This document shows positions 16,090 to 23,928 of a stretch of DNA of 24,680 nt, piece after piece. Under the pieces are notes generated by a model that saw nothing but the letters and a program-made list of their open reading frames with translations, made no database searches and was not told where the DNA came from. The stretch spans positions 1 through 24,680 of the forward strand of contig CANJSR010000014.1 of the NCBI GenBank assembly GCA_947476855.1, given 5' to 3'. The first letter of the stretch is position 1, and the number at the start of each line of letters is the position of its first letter. Origin of the DNA: Acetobacteraceae bacterium (GTDB lineage Bacteria > Pseudomonadota > Alphaproteobacteria > Acetobacterales > Acetobacteraceae). A program made the translations under genes and the position numbers.

Positions 16090-16737
16090 CTAGTCGTTGG
16101 CGACCGCGGAATAAGGCTCGCCCCAGTTGTCCAGGTAGACGAACTCCGACAGCTTGCCTCGCCCGGTCGGGCCGAACTTGCCCATGGGCCAGCCGATCGG
16201 CAGGATCGCGTAGGAGTGGACGTTGGGCGGCAGGCCCAGCGCGGCTTCCGTTTCCTTTTCGAACCGCAGGTGGCGCGTGGTCAGGGTTGATCCCAGCCCC
16301 AGCGCGCGGATCGCCAGCAGCATGTTCTGCACCGCCGGATAGATGGACGCCCCCTGCGAGCGATCGGGGTTCGGCCCGTCCTCCAGGCACGCCACGATCC
16401 AGACCGGTGCCTCATGGTAATGCTCGGTCAGGTATTCCACCGCGCCGTGCTGGCGGGCATAGCGCGCGGGATCGCTGCCGGGCGGGGGCGCCGAGGACGC
16501 GTAGCGTGGGCCCACGACCTCATCGAATGCCTTCTTGTACCAAGCCTGTACGGCCTTCTTCCGGGTCGGCTCCTTCAGGACCAAGAACCGCCATTTCTGC
16601 GTGTTGCCGCCATTGGCCGCGCCCAGGCCGGCCTCCAGGATCTTGCGGATCAGGTCGTCGGGCACGGGATCGGGCTTCAGCCGGCGCATGGAGCGCGTGG
16701 TGGCCATGATCTCGAAAACGTCGGTGCTGCCAGTCAT
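16090..16737 (-). CDS. Nitroreductase family protein
   Basis: A 215-residue FMN-dependent oxidoreductase of the nitroreductase superfamily. The N-terminus holds the FMN phosphate-binding Arg-Ser-x-Arg motif (TTRSMRRLKPDPVP, about 13-26), followed by ILEAGLGAANGGNTQKWRFLVL (34-54). Later, YPAVQNMLLAIRALGLGSTLTT and the C-terminal IGWPMGKFGPTGR are standard nitroreductase motifs. Such enzymes reduce nitro groups, quinones, enones or halogenated aromatics with NAD(P)H. It begins 21 bp after the dehydrogenase stop and is the last gene of the minus-strand operon before the terminator at 16044-16079. Confidence 0.94.
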   Translation of the reverse strand: MTGSTDVFEIMATTRSMRRLKPDPVPDDLIRKILEAGLGAANGGNTQKWRFLVLKEPTRKKAVQAWYKKAFDEVVGPRYASSAPPPGSDPARYARQHGAVEYLTEHYHEAPVWIVACLEDGPNPDRSQGASIYPAVQNMLLAIRALGLGSTLTTRHLRFEKETEAALGLPPNVHSYAILPIGWPMGKFGPTGRGKLSEFVYLDNWGEPYSAVAND

Positions 16738-16758
16738 TGCCGTGTTCTCCCCAGTTGT

Positions 16759-17553
16759 TCAGCGTGCGCGCGGACCGACGCCGCCGGAACCCGAGCGGCC
16801 GCCATCGACCACGATCTGCGATCCCGTCATGTTGCCCGACAGGTCGGAGCAAAGATACATCACCGCGTTGGCGATTTCCTCGGGCAGGGTATAGCGGCCC
16901 GAAGGCATCCCGGCCGCTGTCGCCTGATGGACGGCTTCCGGCGCGTTCGGATCGCGCTGTGCCTCCAGCGACCGCATCATCCGGGTTTCGACCGGCCCGG
17001 GGCAGACGGCGTTGACGCGGATGCCCTTGGCGGCGAGTTCCGCGCCCGCGACCTTGGTCATGCCGAGGACCGCGTGCTTGGACGCGACATAGGCCGACAT
17101 GCCCGGGCTGCCGAACAGCCCGGCGACGGACGCCGTGTTGCAGATCGTCCCGCCGCCTTGGGCCAGCATGATCGGGATGACGTGCTTCATGCCCAGGAAC
17201 ACGCCCTTCAGGTTGACCGCGATGACCTTGTCGAACATCGCATCGTCGTAGTCCTGGGTGGCGGTGACCGCGCCCTCGATCCCAGCATTGTTGAAGAAAC
17301 AATCGATCCGGCCATACAGGTCGACGGTCTTGCGGACGTAGTCCTGGACCGAGCCAGCGAGGGTCACATCGGCCTGCACGCAGGCGATCGTCCCGCCGCG
17401 CTGGGTGACGACATCGACCGTGGCCTGGGCCTGCGCGGCGTCGGCATCGACCACCATGACCTTGGCGCCGCGCAGGGCAAAGCCGAGCGCGGTGGCGCGA
17501 CCGATGCCGCCGCCTCCGCCGGTGATGAGCGCGACCTTGCCGGTGAAATCCAT
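16759..17553 (-). CDS. Short-chain dehydrogenase/reductase (classical SDR)
   Basis: A 264-residue SDR with cofactor loop TGGGGGIG at 11-18, VVDAD near 34-38 (an acidic residue after strand 2 favours NAD over NADP), NNAG at 88-91 and the active site Ser142, Tyr155, Lys159. C-terminal SQIVVDGGRSGSGG is typical. It lies 65 bp after the FemAB-like gene and 21 bp before the nitroreductase gene on the same strand, so these two redox enzymes may act in sequence. It differs from the SDR at 11529-12302 in the active-site surroundings and is not a recent duplicate. Confidence 0.95.
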   Translation of the reverse strand: MDFTGKVALITGGGGGIGRATALGFALRGAKVMVVDADAAQAQATVDVVTQRGGTIACVQADVTLAGSVQDYVRKTVDLYGRIDCFFNNAGIEGAVTATQDYDDAMFDKVIAVNLKGVFLGMKHVIPIMLAQGGGTICNTASVAGLFGSPGMSAYVASKHAVLGMTKVAGAELAAKGIRVNAVCPGPVETRMMRSLEAQRDPNAPEAVHQATAAGMPSGRYTLPEEIANAVMYLCSDLSGNMTGSQIVVDGGRSGSGGVGPRAR

Positions 17554-17618
17554 GCTGGTGTTTCCTTCCCTTTGATGGATGGAAGGTTAGGCTGGGACCG
17601 AAGGCGGCGCCAGAGAGG

Positions 17619-18779
17619 CTACTCCTCGCCGGCCTTGCGGAACGGGGACCATTCGCTCAGCGCGGCCATTTCCTGGAGGACATGGGCGCGTTCCTCCTCC
17701 AGGAAGTTCTCGACCCCGCGGCGCAGACCGCCGTGCTCGATCCAGTGCGCCGAGTAGGTGGGCTTCGGCAGATAGCCGCGCTGGATCTTGTGCTTGCCCT
17801 GCGCCCCGGCCTCGACCCGTTGCAGGCCGTGTTCGATGGCCCAGTCGATGGCGCGGTAGTAGCAGAGTTCGAAATGCAGGAACGGCCAGTCGCCGCGGCA
17901 GCCCCAGTTGCGGCCGTACAGCGCCTCATCCCCCGCCAGGTTCAGAGCGCCGGCGACGGGGCGTCCATCGGCTTCGGCGTACATCAGCACGACCCGGTCG
18001 CCGAGGCGTTCGCCGAGCAGCGAGAAGAAGGAGCGGGTCAGATAGGCGGACCCCCATTTGCGATCGACCGTGGACTGGTAGAACGAATAGAACGCGTCCC
18101 AGTGCCGCTCCTTGATGTCCGCGCCGGACAGGGCCTGGAAGGTCAGGCCGGCGGCGTTGGCATCGCGCCGTTCCCGTCGCAGGACCTTGCGCTTGCGGGA
18201 CGACAATGCGCCCAGGAAATCGTCGAAGCAGGTGTAGCCGTTGTTCTCCCAATGGAACTGCGTGCCGATGCGGCGCAGCCAGCCGGCCTCGCCCAGGCCT
18301 TCCCATTCGTCTTCCTGGCAGAACGTGACGTGGACGGAGGAGAGCTTATGCGCCTCACACGCCTGGCGCAGCGCGTTGGCGATGGTGCCGAAGCCGACGC
18401 CCGAGCCGGGGCGGCGCAGCAGTCTGGGGCCGGGGACGGGGCTGAACGGAGAGGCCACCTGGAACTTCGGGTAGTAGTCGCCGCCCGCCCGTTCCAGCGC
18501 GTTCGCCCAGCCATGGTCGAAGACGTATTCGCCGTAGCTGTGGGATTTCGCGTACATCGGGATGGCCGCGACCATCGTTCCGGACTCGTCGCGCAGCACC
18601 GCGTGCTGGGGCATCCAGCCGGTGCGGGAACTGGCCGATCCGCTGTCTTCCATCGCGCTGAGGAAGGCGTGGCAGACGAAGGGGTTCCCCGGGCCGGCGC
18701 AGGCGTCCCACTCGGCCGCGTCGATCTCGGCGATCTTCGCGTGCAGCGACATCGTCAATGTGGCGGAACCGTCGGGCAT
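17619..18779 (-). CDS. FemAB-like (DUF482) GNAT acyltransferase
   Basis: A 386-residue protein of the DUF482/FemAB_like family, often labelled peptidogalycan biosynthesis protein. It is expected to have two GNAT folds in tandem. Recognisable parts are the N-terminal NPFVCHAFLSAMEDSGS (about 32-48), the central KFQVASPFSPVPGPRLL, the FLGALSSRKRKVLRRERR stretch near 185-205, and the C-terminal HFELCYYRAIDWAIEHGLQRVEAGAQGKHKIQRGY that is diagnostic of the family. It probably transfers an aminoacyl or acyl group, but neither donor nor acceptor is known. First gene of the minus-strand operon, facing the inverted repeat at 18852-18972. Confidence 0.92.
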   Translation of the reverse strand: MPDGSATLTMSLHAKIAEIDAAEWDACAGPGNPFVCHAFLSAMEDSGSASSRTGWMPQHAVLRDESGTMVAAIPMYAKSHSYGEYVFDHGWANALERAGGDYYPKFQVASPFSPVPGPRLLRRPGSGVGFGTIANALRQACEAHKLSSVHVTFCQEDEWEGLGEAGWLRRIGTQFHWENNGYTCFDDFLGALSSRKRKVLRRERRDANAAGLTFQALSGADIKERHWDAFYSFYQSTVDRKWGSAYLTRSFFSLLGERLGDRVVLMYAEADGRPVAGALNLAGDEALYGRNWGCRGDWPFLHFELCYYRAIDWAIEHGLQRVEAGAQGKHKIQRGYLPKPTYSAHWIEHGGLRRGVENFLEEERAHVLQEMAALSEWSPFRKAGEE

Positions 18780-18851
18780 GCGAAATCCTATGCCCGACGG
18801 CCGGGTTTGTCACATGGAAAGCGGAGTGGTCGGGATGATCGCACGGGGCCG

Positions 18852-18972
18852 CTTTCCGTCCTGGGCGGGCCTGACCCGCCCATCGCCAAGCACGCAGCCG
18901 ATAGGCACTACGCGCAAACACCATCGCCAGAATCCCTGGCGATGGCCGGGTCAGGCTCGGCCAGGACGAAAG
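18852..18972. repeat. Long imperfect inverted repeat with nested hairpin
   Basis: Two arms of about 36 bases (18852-18888 and 18937-18972) are near reverse complements; both carry a CGTCCTGG block and a CCTGACCC block. Inside the loop the stretch 18921-18945 forms a perfect 10-bp stem (CCATCGCCAG with CTGGCGATGG), so the right arm can pair with either partner. It occupies the 233-bp gap between the FemAB-like gene and the solute-binding protein gene. It resembles REP or small MITE-type intergenic elements. No gene was seen in this gap. Confidence 0.8.
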
Positions 18973-19012
18973 GGGTCGTCCGGGGGTCAAGCACGATTCT
19001 CGCCTGGGATGC

Positions 19013-20344
19013 TCAGACGAAGCCTTCCAGTTCGTCCTGTGCCCAATCCGTCACCTCCTTGATCGACTGTCCGCTTTGCAGCCGCGCGAGGATGCCGGGA
19101 TGGACGCCGCGGCTGTAGACCTGCACCGCGATGTCGGGCGGGGCCGGCTGCGCCGTGATCGAGGGCTGGGCGTTGTGCCAGGGGCGGATCGGATAGTTGT
19201 AGATCGTGCCGGCCGGCGGGCCGACCTTCGACCAGACGTCGAAATCGGACATGCTGACGAAGGGCGGCAGGTCATAACCCTCGGACACCGCGCAGCGTTC
19301 GGCGACCTGGGGGCGTTCCTGCAAATGGCGCACCAGGTCCTTGGCCGCGCTCTTGTTCGGGCTGAATTCCCAGACTGTGTAGAAGGTGAAGCTCCAGGGG
19401 ATGAAGCGGCCGGTGGGGCCTTTCGGCATCGGAAAGGTCCAGCAATCCTCGGCGATCGCCGGCGCGTCGCGCTTGGCCACCGCCCAGGCCGACGGCGGGT
19501 TCATGATCAGCGGGCTCTTGCCCGAGATCAGCGCGCGGTTATTGGAGGCATCGTCGTAGGTCTTGGCATCCGCCGGCAGCACCTTGACCAGGCGCTGGGC
19601 GTATTCGAGGAATTTCTGCACCTTGTCGGAGCGGACCTGGATCTTGCCCTCGGAATCGATCAGTTCGGCGCCGAACGCCGCGTACCAGGCGCCGGTATTG
19701 TTGATCGAGTCGTTGGTGGAACCGATGCCGAGGGCGAAGGGCATGCCTGCCTTATGGCAGGCCTCGGCCGCCTTCAGGAAGGCGTCATAGTCCCAGGCCT
19801 GCCCGATCTCCTTGTCAGATGGTTTCGCCGGATACATCTCCCTTATGTCGATCCCGGCGTGCTGCTTCAGCAGGCTGATGCGGCCGCAGAAGGTCAGGTT
19901 CAGCGATCCGGTGCTGGACGGTACCGCGACCCAGTGGTTCTTGACCTTGCCCAGATAGCTGTAGGCCGGGGCATAGGGGCCGTATTGTTTCTGCAGGTGC
20001 TCGACGATGTCGTCCATCGGCTCCATCCGGTCCGCGAGGTTGCGGACTTCCCAGTTGGAGACGGGCAGGATGTCGTGTCCCTTGCGGGCCTGGTACTCGG
20101 CCTGCTGGGTCAGGATCAGCTTCTGGCCGACCGAGGTGATGAAGTCGATATTGACCTCCACCTTGTTCTTTTCGGCCCATTCGCCGACCTGCTTGCGCAT
20201 GGTGGCGTTGGTGGCGGGCACCCAGTGGTCCCAGAACCCCAGATTGAGCTTTCCTGCGGCCCCCGCGGTGCGGATATGCACCAGGGGCAAGGCGGCGCCC
20301 GCCATCATGGCGGCACGACGCGTGATGCGACGTTGGTTTCTCAT
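19013..20344 (-). CDS. Extracellular solute-binding protein (ABC type), Tat-like signal
   Basis: A 443-residue periplasmic binding protein of extracellular solute-binding family 1, of the sort used for sugars, glycerol phosphates and other polyols. The N-terminus MRNQRRITRRAAMMAGAALPL carries a twin-arginine motif (TRRAAMM) ahead of a hydrophobic stretch and a cleavage near AAG (about 30), so Tat export is likely. The mature part begins KLNLGFWDHWVPATNATM, and the family pattern continues with HDILPVSNWEVRNLADRMEPMDD. No permease or ATPase gene lies within the window, so it looks like an orphan component. A hairpin cluster at 20403-20454 precedes the gene. Ligand unknown. Confidence 0.9.
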   Translation of the reverse strand: MRNQRRITRRAAMMAGAALPLVHIRTAGAAGKLNLGFWDHWVPATNATMRKQVGEWAEKNKVEVNIDFITSVGQKLILTQQAEYQARKGHDILPVSNWEVRNLADRMEPMDDIVEHLQKQYGPYAPAYSYLGKVKNHWVAVPSSTGSLNLTFCGRISLLKQHAGIDIREMYPAKPSDKEIGQAWDYDAFLKAAEACHKAGMPFALGIGSTNDSINNTGAWYAAFGAELIDSEGKIQVRSDKVQKFLEYAQRLVKVLPADAKTYDDASNNRALISGKSPLIMNPPSAWAVAKRDAPAIAEDCWTFPMPKGPTGRFIPWSFTFYTVWEFSPNKSAAKDLVRHLQERPQVAERCAVSEGYDLPPFVSMSDFDVWSKVGPPAGTIYNYPIRPWHNAQPSITAQPAPPDIAVQVYSRGVHPGILARLQSGQSIKEVTDWAQDELEGFV

Positions 20345-20402
20345 GATACGAATCTCCCTGACCGGCCAGAGTAGAACGCTGGCCGTTTGCCTTTTGGCTG
20401 TT

Positions 20403-20454
20403 CACGGACCAGGTCCGTGCCGAAGTCACTTCGAGGCGACTTCTCCCAAGGCAC
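20403..20454. repeat. Hairpin cluster upstream of the solute-binding protein gene
   Basis: A perfect 8-1-8 palindrome (CACGGACC-A-GGTCCGTG, 20403-20419) is followed directly by overlapping inverted repeats: CGAAGT-C-ACTTCG (20421-20433), GAAGTC with GACTTC (20422-20427/20438-20443), and an outer GTGCC/GGCAC pair (20417-20421/20450-20454). It lies 59-110 bp ahead of the solute-binding protein start. It could be a regulator site, a leader RNA structure, or an end-of-transcript structure for the RidA gene; no T-run was seen. Confidence 0.6.
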
Positions 20455-20529
20455 GTCGGGGTGATACCCGCCACGAGAGTGCGGATTCAGTCTATGTCAG
20501 GGGTTTGCGAGAATGCCAGTAAAAGAAAG

Positions 20530-20997
20530 TCAGGCGATTTCGAACATGCCCTCGACCTCGACCGCCGCGTCGGCGGGCAGGGACGGCACGCCGATCGTTG
20601 TTCTGGCGTGACGGCCGGCTTCGCCGAAGACGGCAACCGCGAGGTCGGAGGCACCGTTCATTACCTGGGCATGATCGCGGAAATCCGACGGCGCGGCGAT
20701 GAAGCCGCCGAGGCGCACGACGCGGCGGACGCGGTCGAGGTCACCGCCGCAGGCCGCCTTCAGATGCACCAGCAGGTTGATGAAACACAGGCGCGCGGCG
20801 TCCTTGGCCTTGTCGGCGGAAACGCCCCAGCTCACCTTGCCGGCTACCGCCACCTGGCCGTCGACCGCCGGCAACTGGCCCGAGATCACGACGAGGTTGC
20901 CGGTCACGACATAGGGCACGTAGTTGGCGATGGGTGCCATGGGGCGGGGTAGGGTGATGCCCAGTTCCGCCAGGCGAGTTTCGACCTGTCCGGCCAT
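20530..20997 (-). CDS. RidA-family protein
   Basis: A 155-residue member of the YjgF/YER057c/UK114 (Rid) family, whose best-studied members deaminate reactive enamine/imine intermediates. The N-terminus is about 25 residues longer than RidA of E. coli, as in the YjgF_1 subgroup. Recognisable parts are YVVTGNLVVISGQLP (27-45), ARLCFINLLVHLKAA with the helix, and the C-terminal HARTTIGVPSLPADAAVEVEGMFEIA. The active-site arginine (HAR) and the late acidic residue are present, so imine deamination is possible. ATG 20997 has an AAGGA site about 8 bases upstream. The solute-binding protein gene follows on the same strand after 185 bp, but with hairpins between. Confidence 0.93.
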   Translation of the reverse strand: MAGQVETRLAELGITLPRPMAPIANYVPYVVTGNLVVISGQLPAVDGQVAVAGKVSWGVSADKAKDAARLCFINLLVHLKAACGGDLDRVRRVVRLGGFIAAPSDFRDHAQVMNGASDLAVAVFGEAGRHARTTIGVPSLPADAAVEVEGMFEIA

Positions 20998-21089
20998 GTA
21001 CTGCTTCCTTCCGATTGTGACGGGCGGAAACCTGCCGGACGCGGGACGCGGCGTCTACCTGGGAGGCGATCGGATGGCCTCGCGCGCTA

Positions 21090-21164
21090 CGTCATCCCGG
21101 CCGCGTGCCGGGACCAATCGCGGGACGGTGCTGGTGATGGTCCCGGCACAAGGCCCGGATGACG
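21090..21164. repeat. Intergenic palindromic element (REP-like)
   Basis: Arms of 27 bases at 21090-21116 and 21138-21164 are reverse complements at all but a few positions, and both include CGTCATCC and GCCGGGACCA (or complements). The loop is 21 bases. It occupies the 184-bp gap between the RidA gene and the NrdJ-like gene. Similar CGTCATCC-type palindromes are common between genes in alphaproteobacteria. It lies between one gene start and one gene end on the same strand and could also act as a barrier to transcription. Confidence 0.85.
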
Positions 21165-21181
21165 GTTGAAACGCCGGTGCC

Positions 21182-22675
21182 CTACTTCCCTACCACCCGG
21201 AACCCACGACGGCGGGCACGAGGAGAGCCCTCGGCCGGCAGGTCCATCGGCAGCAAGGGGGAGGTATCGCCGGCGATGTCCGTCTCCTCCATCTCCGGGT
21301 CCGGCAAATCGCGCCGTCCCAGGTAGTTCGCGGCCAGATGGCGGACCGTGTAGTCGATCAGCGACGACGCCTTGCGGACGGCGGGATCGCCCTCCACCGC
21401 GCCGGCGGGGCCGAAGCGGGTCAGGGTGAAGGCCTCCACGAAGGAGTCGAGCGGCACGCCGTGCTGCAACCCGATGCTGACCGAGACCGCGAAGCTGTCC
21501 ATCAGGCCGCGGAAGGCGGTGCTTTCCTTCAGCAGCGCGATCGAGATTTCACCCAGGCTGCCGTCATCATACTCCCCGGTGCGGAGGAAGATGCGGTGCC
21601 CGCCGACCATCGCCCGCTGGGTATAGCCGGTGCGCCGGCCCGGCAGGTCGCGTCGGGTGGCACGCGGGGCCGGACCATCCAGCGCCACGGGGCGCGGCGG
21701 CATCACGTGCAGGAAGGGTGCGACCGCGTCATGCATCGCGACATGGGCCTGTGCGCCGGAGACGGGCAGGGGGCTTCCCCCGGCCAGCACCATCGCCAGT
21801 GCCTCCTCGGCGGTCAGCCCGCTGACGGCGAGCCAGGCGCGCGTCGCCTTGCTCAGCCCGCCAGTCGGCCCCAGCGGCGAGAAGGCGGGCGCGATTCCGC
21901 CGGTCTCTACGCCCAGCAGCGCGTCAACGGGGCCGGGGGGAAGGATCGCGGTCGTCATGCGGTGGCGGGGCATGCCGGCCTGTTCGGCGGCGGCGCGGGC
22001 GGCCCGGGCGGCCTCGGCCAGGCCGGACAGCGCGGTCTGGGCGGGCGGTTCGGGCCAGTCCAGCGCGACGCGGGGCGCCGATCCGTCATGCGCCGATGCC
22101 GCGTCGGCGCGACCGCGCAGGATGGTGGCCAAGGCGCGGGCGATGTCGCGGGCGGCGGCGGACCCGTGGTCAATGCCGAGCGCGGCGAGGAGGCCGAAGA
22201 GGTCGGCCATCGCGATATGGAGGACGCGGTTGGCGGGGGCGGCCAGCGTCAGGGCATGGACCGCGGTCTCCACCGCCTCGGCGAAGTCGGCGGCGTCGAA
22301 ATGCCCGCCGCTGTCGAGGAAGGCCGGCAGGTTGAGCACGAAGCCCGCGCCTTCCTCCGGCCGGCCGATCCACACGGTCTCGGTTGGCGCACCGCGGCGC
22401 AGCAGCAGCAGGCGGTGCAGGCGTTCGGCCATCGGCAGGCCCAGGCCCGAGTCGCGGGCGGCCCGCTCGATCGGATCGATCCAGGCATGGGCGGCGGTCG
22501 CCAGCTGGATTCGGCGCGCGGGCGGTGTCGCCTCGGCCGCCAGCGCCGCGAGACCGGCCGCGGCCGTATCGTCCCACGCCGTGGGCAGGGTCACGAGGCA
22601 GGGGGTCTCATCCGGATCGGCGCCGACGGCGATCTGCCGCATGCGGACGCCGTGCCATGTGCGATGGGTCTTCAT
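21182..22675 (-). CDS. Degenerate NrdJ paralogue with TSCPD domain
   Basis: A 497-residue protein corresponding to the second half of the B12-dependent (class II) ribonucleotide reductase NrdJ. Residues 112-190 follow NrdJ's region around its SCNLASLNL motif, here [16 protein letters not shown] without the cysteine. Residues 238-268 follow the APTGTIG loop region, here [17 protein letters not shown]. Residues 344-457 are a well kept TSCPD domain: [51 protein letters not shown]. Only one cysteine (Cys26) is present, and the C-terminal Cys pair of NrdJ is absent, so it cannot do radical reduction alone. It may be a regulatory or scaffold subunit, distantly like the split NrdJb of Pseudomonas. 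The N-terminal 100 residues are not recognised. It is divergent from the NDUFA12-like gene. Confidence 0.85.
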   Translation of the reverse strand: MKTHRTWHGVRMRQIAVGADPDETPCLVTLPTAWDDTAAAGLAALAAEATPPARRIQLATAAHAWIDPIERAARDSGLGLPMAERLHRLLLLRRGAPTETVWIGRPEEGAGFVLNLPAFLDSGGHFDAADFAEAVETAVHALTLAAPANRVLHIAMADLFGLLAALGIDHGSAAARDIARALATILRGRADAASAHDGSAPRVALDWPEPPAQTALSGLAEAARAARAAAEQAGMPRHRMTTAILPPGPVDALLGVETGGIAPAFSPLGPTGGLSKATRAWLAVSGLTAEEALAMVLAGGSPLPVSGAQAHVAMHDAVAPFLHVMPPRPVALDGPAPRATRRDLPGRRTGYTQRAMVGGHRIFLRTGEYDDGSLGEISIALLKESTAFRGLMDSFAVSVSIGLQHGVPLDSFVEAFTLTRFGPAGAVEGDPAVRKASSLIDYTVRHLAANYLGRRDLPDPEMEETDIAGDTSPLLPMDLPAEGSPRARRRGFRVVGK

Positions 22676-22846
22676 GCCGGCATGCTAGGCCGAGGCATGG
22701 GGCCCGGAAAGCACATTTTGCGGTCCGGGTGTCCCCGACACACAAAATCCTGTGGATAGTCGAGTCGAACCGGCGCTCAGCCTGGATCACGGAGGTTCAC
22801 ACCGGGGCGGTGGACCTCGGCCGGCAAGACGCGTATAGGAAGCGTC

Positions 22847-23203
22847 ATGAATATCGGAACCTGGCTCTACACAAAGCTCAAGGGCCGTCAGGTCGGCACC
22901 GACATGATGGGCAATACCTACTACGAGGAGCGGAAGCCGAATCCCGGCTATGGCCGCACCCGTCGGTGGGTGATCTACGCCCGCGCCGCGGAAGCGAGCG
23001 AGGTGCCGCCCGAGTGGCATTCCTGGCTGCACTACACCACTGACGCCCCCTTGGCCGTCACGGGGCGGAAGCAGTGGCAGAAGCCGCACCAGTCCAACGC
23101 GACCGGCACGCCGTCCAGCTATCGTCCGCCCGGGCACGATTACCAGGGTGGCCAGCGCGCTCGCGCTACAGGCGACTACGAAGCCTGGACCCCCGGCGCC
23201 TAG
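22847..23203 (+). CDS. NADH:ubiquinone oxidoreductase accessory subunit, NDUFA12 family
   Basis: A 118-residue homologue of mitochondrial complex I subunit NDUFA12 (B17.2), found in alphaproteobacteria. Signature parts are the N-terminal GTWLYTKLKGRQVGTDMMGN, YYEERK, RRWVIYARAAEASEVPPEWHSWLHYT and a C-terminal proline- and glycine-rich tail (TPSSYRPPGHDYQGG). It attaches to the outside of the hydrophilic arm of complex I at a late stage. An AGGA site lies 7 bases ahead of ATG 22847. First gene of a plus-strand operon; mlaD follows after 9 bp. The pairing of this gene with mlaD is known from alphaproteobacterial genomes. Confidence 0.96.
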   Translation: MNIGTWLYTKLKGRQVGTDMMGNTYYEERKPNPGYGRTRRWVIYARAAEASEVPPEWHSWLHYTTDAPLAVTGRKQWQKPHQSNATGTPSSYRPPGHDYQGGQRARATGDYEAWTPGA

Positions 23204-23212
23204 GCCCCATCG

Positions 23213-23710
23213 ATGGCGCAGCGCCGCGGCGTCGCGGAAATTCTGACCGGCGCGGCCGTCCTTGCGGTCGCCGTCGGCTTCCTCGTCTATGCGGTGTCGC
23301 ATTCTGGCCAGACCACCACCGCCGGCTATACCCTCCAGGCACGGTTTGAGCGGATTGATGGCCTCGCCATCGGGTCCGACGTCCGTATCGCCGGGGTTAA
23401 GGTCGGCACGGTGACCGAGGCACGGATCGACCCCAAGGATTTCATCGCCGTCGTATCCATGTCGGTCCGGCCGGACATCCAGTTGCCCAAGGACACCTCG
23501 GCCGAGATCACCAGCGAGAGCCTTCTCGGCGGCAAATACCTGTCGCTGTCGCCGGGCGGGGACGATACGATCCTGAAGCCTGGGCAGACGATCACGATCA
23601 CCCAGTCCTCGATCAGCCTTGAACAACTCCTCGGCAAGTTCATCTTCAACCTGACAACCGTCAGCAAGCCCGCCGACGCGGCGCCCTCGACGGATGGAGC
23701 GTTGAAATGA
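23213..23710 (+). CDS. mlaD: MlaD-type lipid transport protein (MCE domain)
   Basis: A 165-residue inner-membrane-anchored MCE protein, which forms a hexameric ring in the periplasm for phospholipid transport between membranes. One N-terminal membrane helix lies at about residues 9-29 (ILTGAAVLAVAVGFLVYAV). The MCE domain covers about 36-115: YTLQARFERIDGLAIGSDVRIAGVKVG and ITSESLLGGKYLSLSPGG. A short helical C-terminus follows (LEQLLGKFIFNL), the part that lines the central pore in E. coli MlaD. MlaE/MlaF are not in the window. The stop overlaps the start of the next gene (ATGA). Confidence 0.95.
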   Translation: MAQRRGVAEILTGAAVLAVAVGFLVYAVSHSGQTTTAGYTLQARFERIDGLAIGSDVRIAGVKVGTVTEARIDPKDFIAVVSMSVRPDIQLPKDTSAEITSESLLGGKYLSLSPGGDDTILKPGQTITITQSSISLEQLLGKFIFNLTTVSKPADAAPSTDGALK

Positions 23711-23928
23711 TCCCACCACCCCCCGCCGCCTGGCCCGGTCTCGACGGCAACGGTGTCGGCTGCCGGGAGAAGATCCGGGTCCTGAACGAAAACCACGCCG
23801 AGGTCGCGCAGGTCCTGCGCGACGCCTTCGACGACGCCGTGCTGATGGGTGTGGATGAAGCCGCGATGCGGGACATCCTGCTGGGCATGGTCCAGGGCCT
23901 CGAGTCGCCCAAGCGCGCGGTGCGATGA
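23707..23928 (+). CDS. Small hypothetical protein between mlaD and a DUF2155 gene
   Basis: A 73-residue protein whose start overlaps the mlaD stop and whose stop overlaps the next start, both as ATGA. That coupling makes it a convincing gene. After a proline-rich start (MIPPPPAAWPGLDGNG) comes a Cys19-containing turn and a helical region with CREKIRVLNENHAEVAQVL, then DAFDDAVLMGVDEAAMRDIL, rich in acidic residues and with two amphipathic helices. No signal peptide or membrane helix, so cytoplasmic. I do not recognise a characterised family; position suggests a role with lipid transport or envelope upkeep. Confidence 0.85.
   Translation: MIPPPPAAWPGLDGNGVGCREKIRVLNENHAEVAQVLRDAFDDAVLMGVDEAAMRDILLGMVQGLESPKRAVR

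Noticed and set aside
18852..21164. A composite transposon bounded by the two palindromic repeats
   Set aside because: The repeats differ in sequence and no transposase or integrase lies between them.
21182..22675. Calling this gene a functional ribonucleotide reductase
   Set aside because: Only one cysteine and no intact active-site loop, so the known reduction chemistry is not possible on this chain alone.
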